A DNA stretch of 64,000 nucleotides. Origin: Saprospiraceae bacterium. Its GTDB lineage: Bacteria; Bacteroidota; Bacteroidia; Chitinophagales; Saprospiraceae. Below are positions 10,901 to 19,700 of this stretch, piece after piece. The notes under the pieces were generated by a model that was not told the origin of the DNA, ran no database searches, and worked only from the letters and a program-made list of their open reading frames with translations. The stretch is taken from positions 2,531,501-2,595,500 of the forward strand of contig JADJLG010000001.1 in the NCBI GenBank assembly GCA_016710235.1, in the 5' to 3' direction. Each line of letters opens with the position of its first letter. The stretch's first letter is position 1. The translations under genes were made by a program, and so were the position numbers.

Positions 10901-12890
10901 GTATCAGCAGGTGATCAAGGTTAGAGACAACGACGATCCTGTGATTACTATAATTCCATCAAATTGTGAACCGGCAAGAAAGAACTCGCAAACTCAAATT
11001 TGTGAGGGTCATATATTATTGAGAATTGACGTGGCAGACAATTGTACACCAAAAGATTGGTTGAAGTGGGAATATAAAATTGACCTTTTTGCCGATAGTA
11101 AGGGTAAGTATGGAAATTTTGACCATATCGTAGGTTCTTTGACTCAACGTGAATATGAAAATGGGGGCATTGTCAAATACAAAGACAATCCTTACGCGGA
11201 CAATCCTGCCAATCCTCTTTGTGCCGATGGAACTTATCCTATAGGAGTTCATAGAATTAAATGGGTGATAGAAGATGGTTGTGGCAATGTTACAGTCAAA
11301 GAAGATTTGTTTGAGATCAAAGACTGCAAAGCACCGACACCATATTGTTTGTCAGGGATAGTGACCACGGTGATGCCAAGTACTGGCTGTATCACGATAT
11401 GGGCGAAAGACTTCGACCATGGCAGCTACGACAACTGTACACCGCCAGCCAATCTGAAGATATATTTTGAAGGAGGCTCAGACAGTTTATTGATCTGCTG
11501 TTCAGATTTTGAAGCAAAACGAGTAAATGATGAATTGATCTTACCGGTGAAGATTTGTGTAGAAGATGAAGAGGGCAACAAGGATTGCTGCGAGACGACA
11601 ATGATCGTACAAGATCCAAACAATGTTTGTCCTGATGATGGAACATTCAATGGTAAGGTGTATGGAGCCATCAAGACGAACAATGGATCTGAAACAAGTG
11701 ATGCAGATGTTGAATTGATGAAGAACGGGCAATTGATGAAGGAGATGATGACATCGGTGGATGGAAAGTATACATTCAGCAAACTGATAGAAGGACAAGA
11801 TTATGTGATCAAACCTGAGCGCAATGACAATTACTTGAACGGTGTGAGCACAGCGGATATCGTAAAGATTCAGAAGCACATCTTAGGACAAGAAGAGTTT
11901 AGGGATCCGGTTCAATTCATTGCAGCTGACGTCAATAAGTCCAAGACAATCACAGCAAGTGATATCAGCGAGATCAGAAAGCTGATCTTAGGAGTGACAA
12001 GCAAGTTTACTAAGACACCGAGCTGGTGGATCATACCATCAGATTATGTGTTTAGCGATCCTACTCAACCATTTGATTTTCCAACAAGTAAGGAAATTAA
12101 GAATCTGCAGTCTGAAAACAAAGTAGATTTCATGTCCATAAAAGTTGGAGATGTAAACCAGACAGCAAGAGCTCATTTTGGACAGAATATAGAAACAAGA
12201 ACTGGAGCGAAATTGCGACTTGAAGTGAAAGAACAGGAATTCAAAGCGGGAGAGAGCTATGAAATTGAGGTGAGTAGCAGAGGATTTGAAAGTATAACAG
12301 GATTTCAGTATACAATCAGCTTTGATGCCAGTGCTATAGAAATTGTTTCAGTGGAGAGCGGATCATTGACAATAGAAGAGAAGAACTTCAACCTTGGAAG
12401 AAGGTCTGAAGGGATTGTGACCATGTCATGGGACAATTCAGGATCACAGACTGTGACACAAGGCGAAACCTTGTACAAATTGAGAGTTCAGGCAATGAAA
12501 GGTGGAAAACTCAGTAGGCTGATGTCGATCACAGGAGATTTGACGAGCTCAGAAGCATATGACAAGGAAGGCAACCTGAGGGAAGTAGTTCTGGATGTAA
12601 GGAATTCAGACACTGTAGTGGAAAGTGGAGTATTCGAGTTGTATCAGAACAATCCGAATCCATTTAATAAGGAAACAGTGATCAGCTATCGATTACCGGA
12701 ATCAGGACCAGTCAAGCTAACATTATATGACCTCACGGGCAAAGTGATTAGGGTTTATGAACTCAATGGACAGAAGGGCATGAACCAAATGAAAGTCCAA
12801 AGAAGCGAAATATCAGGATCAGGAGTCATATATTATCAATTTGATGCTGCTCAAAATTCTGCAACGAGGAGGATGATTATAAACAATTGA
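1956..12890 (+). CDS. Giant secreted multi-domain protein (LTD, HYR/Ig-like repeats, dockerin-like, cohesin-like, T9SS type A tail)
   Basis: A 3644-residue cysteine-rich protein. Residues 1-27 are a signal peptide ending in LMAQ. Lamin-tail-like (LTD) regions occur near residues 30-130, 648-720, 1473-1635 and 1733-1892. HYR/Ig-like repeats of the form DNC...YRDS...CPN...RKW...TD.C.N run through the middle. From residue about 2113 (nt 8293) to the end it is homologous to the second giant protein. Near residues 3295-3348 is a dockerin-like pair of helices whose second loop, DVNKSKTITASD, fits the calcium-binding pattern. Residues about 3417-3540 are cohesin-like. Residues about 3559-3644 form a T9SS type A sorting domain (YQNNPNPFNKET...YDLTGKVI). 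It is therefore exported by T9SS and attached to the surface or released. An adhesin, sheath or matrix role is inference; no catalytic domain is evident. Confidence 0.9.
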   Translation: MNVVKLAFTTPITIILLFYSHIALMAQCPSPYDHVVLNEVSGDAGQSDGVDDAIVEIAGPTGTDIGCMVISNSEWAIVIPEGTTIPSDGTYLIACASRTSSDRGVGIKGVNNGLACDECDFPGLPIDFDVCDPINIVYCDFSATGFTLDNQHSADGDQVMLFRPNGTPHDAIYWGESNSLTRGGATTGGASGDADHVTVQDPTKGSYLLGSGVVSMGRGDGGIADTSAVAIMPNGAGCMASQIAYSMPNLTDPIWVKHPSATFTGCNSSYLRISNSSGAHGNPSHKSTAGDLIPYSNLIPSSCDPSGALAQWGYTDHPNPGVSNDAIAWNLMVTDTVLCAPGSLTFTLEVFNWQHVSDNQDTLSGACDENIGSYVMAPITDPKMIAGPLSIQSWESYSVDPVSGITTMTYTSGILPIGKHCFTLQWDDYSNCCGSTSKTSNGECYERQQICVEIFAPLAYDCDGDQIADIPQTPCVISCADGDPHAGVINAKQYIIGGSDLCFTLMDSAGVLPPKTNTTGVFLLENLPASGGYYIVVNDKSGCGFADLNLGISNDCEAAALCPSNFMTDSSSTSGLYCPSDTLQFCLKADNLPMNGIIEYYIGPWDCAWQPGDATSEKVGEVIIEAPSCENCPAPANLNPGGTCGDGGGIIVNEFSQGQSGNREWVELLVVGQSCSTVNLNGWILNDNDLSCGSAGIAPGYIWFDSSRPGCTCDFSAVPVGSRIIIYNEEEKETCLPADDPCDSNGDKVYILPANHPCLATCYNSDAFPCPGANTNPGGLQQGWQNGTSTSSGLLLGNTSDCFITKCPNNQIYHGIEYGATNCGSAEPNITCASSTNGSGSQEYIIKCGDYYADTAAMRQSFTSATACTIQTPGLANNSSNSMMVNRLCGINGLCFVEPLNQNCVPVPPIWYCLDYVIPQEACPSDSFCLKAKISPLSSSCDSIVAINRQYIISCPSADLKARHIDTCFADLPAGLDMDVMVMNGAGPFKLCWSRSDEPGINHCLTGSGPNFTIHIDGPTEGEIKVKLDSIVDLGGAKCQGEVDNDEACVNLRPEPTASITDHKDISSCSTGCGSVTITFEGTGPYTFAYCLNGGAEMEVFVADNVYIIEACQPGTYKIKSFFDDFGCGGQILNDEVDVLFQGNVPVVDTICIPQMPVCGDSLVCHDLDTLVKVVIDTNGINPGQLDTAMVAWYRYNPKLSGFDPVAHLITDGIIKIKDTTTYYFIYTHPVTGCMVCDSATIFADFLACCMPPSIICPRDTFYPPALCNIVPPAPKSVFRRDTVGLGGRQDTIPVILNGCGSVMLTSRDSVVTSNCLRTIYRFYIAVDSIGFRDSCVQQIAYTFDTIPPTPMCPANVSLQCPGDTAVANTGIGTAMDNCMSPIQVRYRDSVINGSCPNEKTIFRKWTFTDACLNSSMCTQSIFIIDTLPPKFIPSTKPRDTMVACEFVFPASTYEAFDTCQLTSGGRDIIKPWINEIHYDDVGTDTFEFIEIAGLAGDNLAGYSLVLYNGADSSMYNTMNLGGMIDNEGSCMGALVFAYPVNGIQNGAPDGIALVNGATVCEFISYEGSFRAKNGPAAGIQSVDIGVLEAGSDPTGLSLQKKGSGNMGGQFTWNPVSAWSPGAMNTGQTITPPPACMGGTANVDTFATVYRYDSLPGRCPNEYTLVRKWFATDSCGNVDSLVQRIMVKDTSKPMICSPLTLPQSMSVSCSRVPAMDTISGIDLCDKSLLGNIWINEIHYDNAGTDTLEFIEIAGFFGTNLAQYKLMLYNGSTGLVYDSMSLSGILPNEKCGYGALAFYYPVNGIQNGSPDGIALVKGITVLQFISYEGTFLAVNGPASGLFGSPISSSENGTTPFTQSIQLTGCGDAYTDFVWTGPIDRTPGMLNPGQIVKGNIVSYGTERRVRGICPVKDTIYRNWSLADRCGNTFTWTQRIISVDTSKPIAICRNLIAYLNKQGMSMIRSADLDGGSYDSCSATLRFLATDTTFNCFDRGDHLVTLFVYDECNNSSSCISTVSVVDTFPPMLFCKDRTFFANPGDCEAIVHIDISDIAMDNCDQNLMIIQDPSDPFKLDSFFPIGKHLVRISVMDQDGNIAYCEFYVEVKDYPSPIVDLFCNNSIQVSLDANCSATIGADDILEGGPYRCYDSYRVEVRDWNTLALIDRMPGVPGSQIGRMDIGRPLKITVFDSVSGNSCWSHAIVEDKLAPVLVCVPDIVLTCGSSEDPINTGTPLVTDNCGIFTLSYKDNATQGSCSLGFEKQIVRTWIASDQYGNKVSCQQLITINIGDLADVIVPQHFDGLPGNQSMLNCNEKKDTLKDLTPHYAFDPLCVDGYLLDSAYWKATGGDTALGDFSGMRRPRILGWNCIDSGIYKGHPSPYPVYYPPHPDWTAQNPRCWGPDTYVLWKGTGFPQPTGCRNFGSTFQDVVIDIAKPNCNAGSIGCYKVLRKWTVMDWCTGEIGGHNQIIKVGDPEGPEILYPDSIVVQSDVWTCSGTWEVPRPWLTDNCSQDIHYTMESLDGVISGSEKDGYLISDLELGKHNIYIVAEDCCGNLTKKLIRVNVLDNTPPVPICIKSTVVSLVADSHISENITKIFATSFDDGSFDNCARHVYVKTIRMEELNGTVNGRTPSFDNRISCNGLNGDDDPDPVFAPGNQVYFDDFVKFCCADVGQKIMVVLRVFDVDPGAGPIHPNRMGRSGPNLGNTGDLFGHYSDCMVEVEVQDKVLPTLIPPPNIVVSCWFWYDFEKLRDPLDPTFGRVVTDLSARAKVKTNDLVCQRYCVPNTLHNYPGPSAGAVPPNLPAANIACNYYNSLYNPAHPDNKYELVWGFDGYVTGGCNVSVTVTPNDDNVKCGQGVLTRTFTVRTSTGVTLSRQQTIWIVDCDPFYVNPADYCDPNDDIEWPTCISASLPGRVELDGCGADLSPDNPRLGRPKVMNNADDNCALIAIEYDDEVFTIERDACLKVIRTWTVIDWCQYDPSRNILTGRWEYQQVIKVRDNDDPVITIIPSNCEPARKNSQTQICEGHILLRIDVADNCTPKDWLKWEYKIDLFADSKGKYGNFDHIVGSLTQREYENGGIVKYKDNPYADNPANPLCADGTYPIGVHRIKWVIEDGCGNVTVKEDLFEIKDCKAPTPYCLSGIVTTVMPSTGCITIWAKDFDHGSYDNCTPPANLKIYFEGGSDSLLICCSDFEAKRVNDELILPVKICVEDEEGNKDCCETTMIVQDPNNVCPDDGTFNGKVYGAIKTNNGSETSDADVELMKNGQLMKEMMTSVDGKYTFSKLIEGQDYVIKPERNDNYLNGVSTADIVKIQKHILGQEEFRDPVQFIAADVNKSKTITASDISEIRKLILGVTSKFTKTPSWWIIPSDYVFSDPTQPFDFPTSKEIKNLQSENKVDFMSIKVGDVNQTARAHFGQNIETRTGAKLRLEVKEQEFKAGESYEIEVSSRGFESITGFQYTISFDASAIEIVSVESGSLTIEEKNFNLGRRSEGIVTMSWDNSGSQTVTQGETLYKLRVQAMKGGKLSRLMSITGDLTSSEAYDKEGNLREVVLDVRNSDTVVESGVFELYQNNPNPFNKETVISYRLPESGPVKLTLYDLTGKVIRVYELNGQKGMNQMKVQRSEISGSGVIYYQFDAAQNSATRRMIINN
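6372..6860 (+). repeat. LTD module copy A inside the first giant gene
   Basis: This segment begins WINEIHYDDVGTDTFEFIEI and ends near NTGQTITPPPACMGG. It is a diverged duplicate of the segment at 7152-7630. It sits between the D-x-C motif of an Ig-like repeat and that repeat's second half (RYDSLPGRCPN...RKW), so it looks inserted into the repeat. Confidence 0.75.
7152..7630 (+). repeat. LTD module copy B inside the first giant gene
   Basis: This segment begins WINEIHYDNAGTDTLEFIEI and ends near LNPGQIVKGN. It aligns along its whole length with copy A at 6372-6860, including GIQNG.PDGIALV and FISYEG.F. It also follows a D-x-C motif (DLC), with the second half of the host repeat (CPVKDTIYRNW) resuming after it. 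Confidence 0.75.
8293..12890 (+). repeat. Homologous C-terminal half, copy 1
   Basis: From CNNSIQVSLDANCSATIGAD to the end of the first giant gene the protein is collinear with 15763-20379 in the second. Protein similarity holds throughout, but DNA similarity is uneven. The tract about 10134-10940 is nearly identical to 17622-18429, including runs of well over 100 unchanged bases, while 8293-9800 is clearly diverged at synonymous sites. Confidence 0.9.
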
Positions 12891-12922
12891 CAAAACAAAG
12901 CGAGGAATTAAAATTGGTTATT

Positions 12923-12961
12923 AATTGAGTAATGAATATCTCAATTCTGAGGATTTTTTTT
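12923..12961 (+). terminator. Weak terminator after the first giant gene
   Basis: AATTGAG at 12923-12929 pairs with CTCAATT at 12940-12946 across a 10-base loop. A run of eight T follows after a short gap. The AT-rich stem and the gap make this a weak candidate. Confidence 0.35.
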
Positions 12962-13268
12962 CGATAGCGAAAATGATTGATAGAATCCCAATAGTAAATT
13001 ACAAATTAAAGTATAATATAATATTTATATTGTTTATAATAAATGTTTTAAACATTAATTTTATTTATAATATAATGTAAATATTGTAAAATAATTGAAT
13101 AAATATTTTTTCAAAATATATAAAATGAGATTGGAGAATTGTATCTTTGCTCGGAAGTATTGAATCAAAAGGAATTTATAACTTAGAAAGACGAAGCAGA
13201 TTTTCTTAGGTATGAATTAAATTCTAGATTGAATACCTGATTTTTTTATTTAACCAAAACTATAACTC
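12962..13268. other. AT-rich intergenic leader upstream of the small exported protein gene
   Basis: This is extremely AT-rich DNA with no supported gene. It holds a TAnnTTTG promoter-like box at 13142-13149. The remainder down to the ATG at 13269 would be an untranslated leader of roughly 110 bases, long for this window. Confidence 0.5.
13142..13149 (+). promoter_or_regulatory. Putative -7 box for the small exported protein and second giant gene
   Basis: TATCTTTG fits TAnnTTTG exactly. No good TTG lies about 20 bases upstream; only a T-run is present there. If used, it would start transcription near 13156 and could serve both 13269 and the giant gene, since only 38 bases separate the small gene's stop from the ATG at 13751. 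Confidence 0.45.
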
Positions 13269-13712
13269 ATGAAAAAAACGAATTTCGTTTTGCCTTCGTT
13301 TATTGCCAAGTCAGGCACGGCATTTTTCTGCTTATTTCTATTTTTATTTATTTCTGTTTCTTCAGTTAGTGCACAATCCATTAACATACCACAATTGAAG
13401 CCTGTGGCGCTAGCGATTGACGCATTGCGTACGAAGATGCACGAGAAGGAGCAAATCTGGAAGAGCGGAGGAGCGAATGATCCTCAGCAGAAATTGGTGA
13501 TCGATCTATACATGCAAATGATCGATGCACTGGAGACGAGAGTAGATCCAAACATGGACACGAAAGCTGTATTGTTGAGCAATTTGAATTTGCAGACAAA
13601 CAGTGCGTATGTAGTGATGAGGAACGGCAGAGAGATCGATATGGATGCGACAATCACGAATGTATTGGCGAAGTCTGAGTATCTGGATCTACTGCAAACA
13701 ATAAAAATCTGA
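13269..13712 (+). CDS. Small exported helical protein of unknown function
   Basis: A 147-residue protein with a clear signal peptide (KK near the start, a long hydrophobic stretch, cleavage likely after VSAQ at about residue 37). The mature part of about 110 residues looks helical and charged, with no cysteines, transmembrane segments or sorting tail. I do not recognise a family. It lies directly upstream of the second giant gene, and its mature-coding part shares that gene's codon habit (TTG for Leu, ACG/ACA for Thr, GTA/GTG for Val). Co-transcription and a shared role, such as a periplasmic chaperone or surface partner, are inferences from position and codon use only. Confidence 0.75.
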   Translation: MKKTNFVLPSFIAKSGTAFFCLFLFLFISVSSVSAQSINIPQLKPVALAIDALRTKMHEKEQIWKSGGANDPQQKLVIDLYMQMIDALETRVDPNMDTKAVLLSNLNLQTNSAYVVMRNGREIDMDATITNVLAKSEYLDLLQTIKI

Positions 13713-13782
13713 TCCCAACATATTTATATAACTAGTAAACTCAAAACTTCATGAAAGAACTAAAAACATTTTTCAATATGGT

Positions 13783-16700
13783 TTGGTATTGGCTATATTT
13801 CTGAGTCTGAGTGCTCAGATGTATGGGCAAGAGATTACGTTTTCGAGCCAGTCAAATCAAAACAACTGCGGAGACGTAACGAATCCAAACATAAACGATG
13901 GTTATGGCTGTATATTGCCACCCACAGTTGGAGAGGTGACCTGTAGTGGTGTAGGAACCAAAGCCACAGGTCAAGCGACACAATTCAGGATGATAGTACC
14001 GCCACTTACGGGAGGAGGTGCACCAAATAACTACCGATTGACTGCGGTTGGACTGAACTTCATCATCAACTCATGGGGAGGAGACTTTCAGTTGAACTTG
14101 CGCAGACCAAACGGGACCTATATGAACTTGTTGAATCCAATAGGAAACAGTTCAAGCAGCAATATACCTGTAAATGTCACTTTGTGTGATACAGCATCAA
14201 GGATATACCCTGCCACTGCTGGCGCGATTACAGGTTTTTATCGTCCTAAGACAGGTACGGTTGGTACTTCCAGCCACTTGGGAGCTGGACAAAACTGTAA
14301 TGCAACGCCACCTATCAACTCTTCATGCAGTTTGTTTGATTTCAATCCTGCGGGCACCAATATAGGTGGTCAGTGGGACTTGGTCTACACGAATGGATGG
14401 GGTGGAGAAACAGGCCAATTCACTAGCTGGAGTATGACTTTTGCATTGCCTGAAGCATTGCCAAACTACAGTGGAGTGACAAATCTTCCATTACAGGCCG
14501 GTACATGTACACCTGCACCTGTAGCCTGTGCTACACCTGCACCGGCATTTGCACCTGCTACAGTACCATCGTCTATCGCATTCGTACCTGCCTTGACAGT
14601 ATCACCATACAATGGAGGTACAGTAGGAACGACTGTAGTAGGAGCTCCAGGAGGAAGAGCAGTACAATACGTAATATTGACAGGACCTCCGTCAGCAGCG
14701 ACAGTACCTTGTATCAATATGACGATGACACCATGTCCTGCAACAGGCATCGTGTTTACTACACCGGGATTGAAACACATCTTGTGGAGAAGTTCATTGG
14801 GATGTGGAGCGTTTGATACTTCATATCAGCAAATCAATATCGCTGACTTAGAGCCGCCGACATTGGTACCTGCATGTCCTACGAAGCCAATTACATTGAA
14901 CGCCGGTCCCGGCGAATGTCAAGTGGCATGGAATGCACCGCCATTCATGGCTATGGACAATTGTCCTGCCGGTCAGTATTTTGGTGGTTTAAATCGTACC
15001 GGTCAGATTTGTAGATTGACAAATAACTGGCAAATCAACGGAGGAGCTGGCGCATGGGGCGTGATGTTCGACTTGGTGAACACATCAGGCGGTCAGTTGA
15101 ACTTACAAGAAGTTAGCTGGTTACCAATCGCAGCAAATATTACGCATAATATCTATTATCGTACAGCACCCGGCCCTCATGCACCGGTACAAGCAACGGC
15201 GAGTGCATGGACCTTGTGTGCTAGCAGAGTATCAGATAGAGGAGGACAATTCTCTGGTTTAAGAGATACATTTGAGTTAGTTACAGGAACAGCCTATGAT
15301 ACCCTGAAAGCGTGTGATCCAATCATTGTTGATAGTACAAAAGTGGGTTGTTTGACAATGGCAGCAGGCGAGACAAGAGGTATTTATATTCATACTCCAG
15401 GACAAGCAAGTAGCGCTATATCCATATTTAATGATTGCAACACGGGAATCTTTGGAGATGCAAACGTAAATACACCTATGCACGGAGCAACGTACACAGG
15501 AGGCTTATTTACAGCACCGTTTGTGAACTCATCATTTGGATTTGGAAACACAAACTGGATGGGTCACATCGGGTATGCTCTTGCAACATCGAATCGAGTA
15601 AGATTGGTACAGACCTGTGGAGCACCATATGGTCCTGGATGTTTCTTCCCGATAGGATGTACGACCTTGTGTTATACAGCCTCAGATGCATCAGGTAACG
15701 TAACGAACTGCACATTTGACGTTTGTGTAAATGCATATGCCAATCCGAAGAGAAGTTTGTCATGCAATGACAATATTCAGGTGAGCCTTGACGAGAATTG
15801 TTTTGCAACGATAGGAGCAGACGATATATTGGAAGGAGGCCCATACGGATGTTATGATGATTATATCGTGGAGATCAGGAATTGGACGACAGGCCAGTTG
15901 ATTGATAGACAACCTGCAGTACCGGGAAGTCAGGTAGGATCACAGGATATCGGCAAGAATTATGAAGCAAAAGTAATCGATCCTGCGACAGGCAACAGCT
16001 GCTGGGGTCATATCACAATAGAAGATAAGTTAGCACCGGAATTAACATGTCCTGCTGACGTAACAATAGGTTGTACAGCGAGCACATTACCATCAAATAC
16101 AGGGACACCTGTTGTAGACGAGAACTGTAGCAGCTACACGTTGACTTACAGAGACAATGTGACACAAGGAAGTTGTGCATTGGGCTATGACAAGAGGATA
16201 GTAAGAACCTGGACAGCAATTGATGGCAGTGGCAACAAGGGAAGCTGTGTACAGACGATCACAGTGAGCATAGGCGACCTGAACGACGTATTGGCACCAT
16301 CAAACTATGATGGCGTACCGGGCAATAAAGCGATGTTGGCTTGTGATGCGAAGATCGACAGGAACAAAGACGTTACCCCACACGAAGTAGCACCGGATAC
16401 TTGTATCGATGGCTACTTGTTGGATAGCGTATACTGGAGAGCAAATCCTACCCGACCAAACATCTATTTGGGAGTAGGAGGAGCAGCAGGAAGAAGGATA
16501 CCAAGAGTATTGGGCTGGAATTGTATCGACGATGTGAACGATGCGAATTTCGGACATCCAAGTCCTGATGATGTATATTATCCTGCACACAAGAACTGGG
16601 ATGCATTGAATCCGAACTGTTATGGACCGAACACGCACGTGATGTGGCACGGAACAGGTCGTCCGGCGACGCAGTGTCGCAATTTTGGAACAGTGTACAA

Positions 16701-19700
16701 AGACATCGTGATTGACTTGGCAAAACCGGGCTGTGATGCGGGTCCAATAGGCTGTTACAAAGTGTTGAGACAGTGGACAGTGATGGATTGGTGTACAGGC
16801 AAAGTAGGCGGACACAATCAGGTGATCAAAGTAGCGGACGTAGAAGGACCGAAAATATTGTATCCGGATTCAGTAGTAGCAACAATGGATGTATGGAGCT
16901 GTACAGGAATCTGGGAAGTACCACCGGCCTGGTTGGTAGACAACTGCAGCAATGAAATACACTATACAGTAGAAGTAGAAGACGGAACAGTAATCGGCAA
17001 CGACGAGAGTGGATATGTAGTAACAGGCTTGCCGAGAGGAATCCAGAATGCATATATCGTAGCAGAAGACTGTTGTGGCAATATCACGAAGAAGATTGTG
17101 AGATTGAATGTATTGGACAATGTACCACCGGTACCGGTGTGTATCAGGAATACAGTAGTGAGTTTGGTAGGCGGCGTCAGCCCTGGAGAAAATATCACGA
17201 AAGTATTTGCAGAATCATTGGACAATGGTTCATTTGACAACTGTTCACCGCACATTTATTTCAAAGTGATCAGAATGGAAGAGTTGTTGGGCACAATCAA
17301 CGGACGCCTTCCACCGACAGACAACCGAGTAGCATGTAATGGATTGAACGGAGACGATGATCCGGATCCTGTATTTGCACCGGGCAATCAGGTATATTTT
17401 GACGACTTCACGAAGTTCTGCTGTGCAGATGCCGGCAAGACGATCATGGTAGTGTTGAGAGTCTTTGACGTAGATCCGGGCACGGGCCCAATCCATCCGA
17501 ACAGAATGGGAAGAAGCGGACCGAATCTACAGTTTGTAGGGGACTTGTTTGGTCACTACAGCGACTGTATGGTAGAAGTCGACGTACAAGACAAGGTAGT
17601 ACCGACATTGGTACCGCCACCGAATATCGTAGTGAGCTGCTGGTTCTGGTATGATTTTGAAAAATTGCGTGATCCATTGGATCCAACATTTGGACGAATC
17701 GTAACGGACTTGAGCGTAAGAGCGAAAGTGAAAACAAACGACCTGGTATGTCAGAGATACTGTGTGCCAAATACATTGCACAACTATCCTGGCCCATCAG
17801 CAGGGGCAGTACCACCGAATTTACCTGCAGCAAACATAGCATGTAACTACTACAACAGCTTGTACAATCCGGCCCATCCGGACAACAAGTATGAGTTGGT
17901 ATGGGGCTTTGATGGATATGTGTTGGGTGGCTGTAACGTAACAGTAACAGTGACACCAAACGATGACAACGTGAAGTGCGGACAAGGAGTCTTGACAAGA
18001 ACGTTCACAGTAAGAACGTCAACGGGAGTAACCTTGAGCCGTCAGCAGACGATCTGGATAGTAGACTGTGATCCATTCTATGTGAATCCTGCAGACTATT
18101 GCGATCCAAACGACGACATCGAATGGCCAACCTGTATCAGCGCGAGCTTACCGGGAAGAGTAGAGATCGACGGATGTGGAGCTGACTTAAGCCCTGACAA
18201 TCCAAGATTGGGCAGACCGAAAGTGATGAACAATGCAGACGACAACTGTGCATTGATCGCAATCGAATATGATGATGAAGTATTTACAATCGAGCCGGAT
18301 GCGTGCTTGAAAGTGATCAGGACGTGGACAGTAATCGACTGGTGCCAGTACGATCCAAGCAGAAACATCCTTACAGGCCGATGGGAGTATCAGCAGGTGA
18401 TCAAGGTGAGAGACAACGACGATCCTGTGGTAACACAGCGACCATACACATGTGAGCCGGCAGTATTAGACAATACAACAGGCTTGTGTTTAGGTCATAT
18501 CGAGTTGTGTGCAGATGCAACAGACAACTGTAGCCCACTAGACTGGTTATTCTGGGAATACAAGATCGACTTGTACAATGACGGAGTAGGCACACACAGT
18601 GGCTATGACTTTGTAGTAGGCTCATTGACGAAGCGTCAGTTTGACAATGGAGAAGTGCCGAAGTTTACACACAATCCATATGCAGACAATCCAAACAGCC
18701 CATTCTGTGCAAGTGGAACGTATCCAATCGGAATCCACAAGATCAGATGGATCGTAGAGGATGGATGTGGAAATATCGGAGTGAGAGACGAATTGTTTGA
18801 AGTGAAGGACTGCAAAGCACCGACACCATACTGTTTGACAGGAGTGATCACAGTACCAATGCCAGCCAATGGATGTGTGACAATCTGGGCAAAAGATTTG
18901 GACAGAGGTTCATATGACAATTGTACACCACAGAGCAGATTGAAGTTCTACTTTGACGGAGATACAAGTGCAACAAGTAAGACCATCTGTTGTAGCGACT
19001 TTGTAGCAAATGGAGCAAACGACGAGTTGATCGTAGACGTTGAAATGTGGGTAGAAGACCTGGAAGGCAATACAGACTATTGCAAGACAGTAATCATCGT
19101 ACAAGACAATCAGGATATCTGTGATGATATAGTAGACTTGAAAGGAAGAATCAACGGAGATTTGCGAACAGAAAGCAATGACGTGACAAATCCGGTGAAG
19201 ATGGAGTTGTATGAAAACGGAAATATGATGTTAGAGCGTACAGGAAGCCCATACACATTTGGCGACTTGAAGTTGGCGACAACATATGTAGTAAAACCTA
19301 CAAGAACAGAAGATCCATCCAATGGAGTAACGACAGCAGATATCGTGAAGATACAGAAGCATATCTTAGGTCAGGAAGTGATCACAAGCCCATACAAGTT
19401 GATTGCAGCAGATGTAACAAACAATGGCAAGATCACAGCAAGTGACATCAGCGAGATCAGGAAGTTGATCTTGGGAGTTACGAGCAAGTTTGCAACAGTA
19501 GAATCATGGACATTTGTACCGAAGAGCTATGTATTTGCAGATCCAACACAGCCATGGGGTGCACCACGCACAGCCACAGAGGTGTTTGGCACGCAGAGAG
19601 AAGTGAAACAAAGTGACTTTGTAGCGATAAAGATGGGAGACTTGAACGGCAATGCCAGAGCGAGCAACGTGATGAGCGGAAGCGTGAGGACATCGGGCAA

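Noticed and set aside
11426..11879. Two minus-strand frames of 112 and 118 codons inside the first giant gene
   Set aside because: Shadows of the sense gene; no signal, domain or independent start support.
16300..16815. 171-codon minus-strand frame inside the second giant gene
   Set aside because: Antisense shadow produced by the strong codon bias of the giant gene; the sense frame has clear domains.
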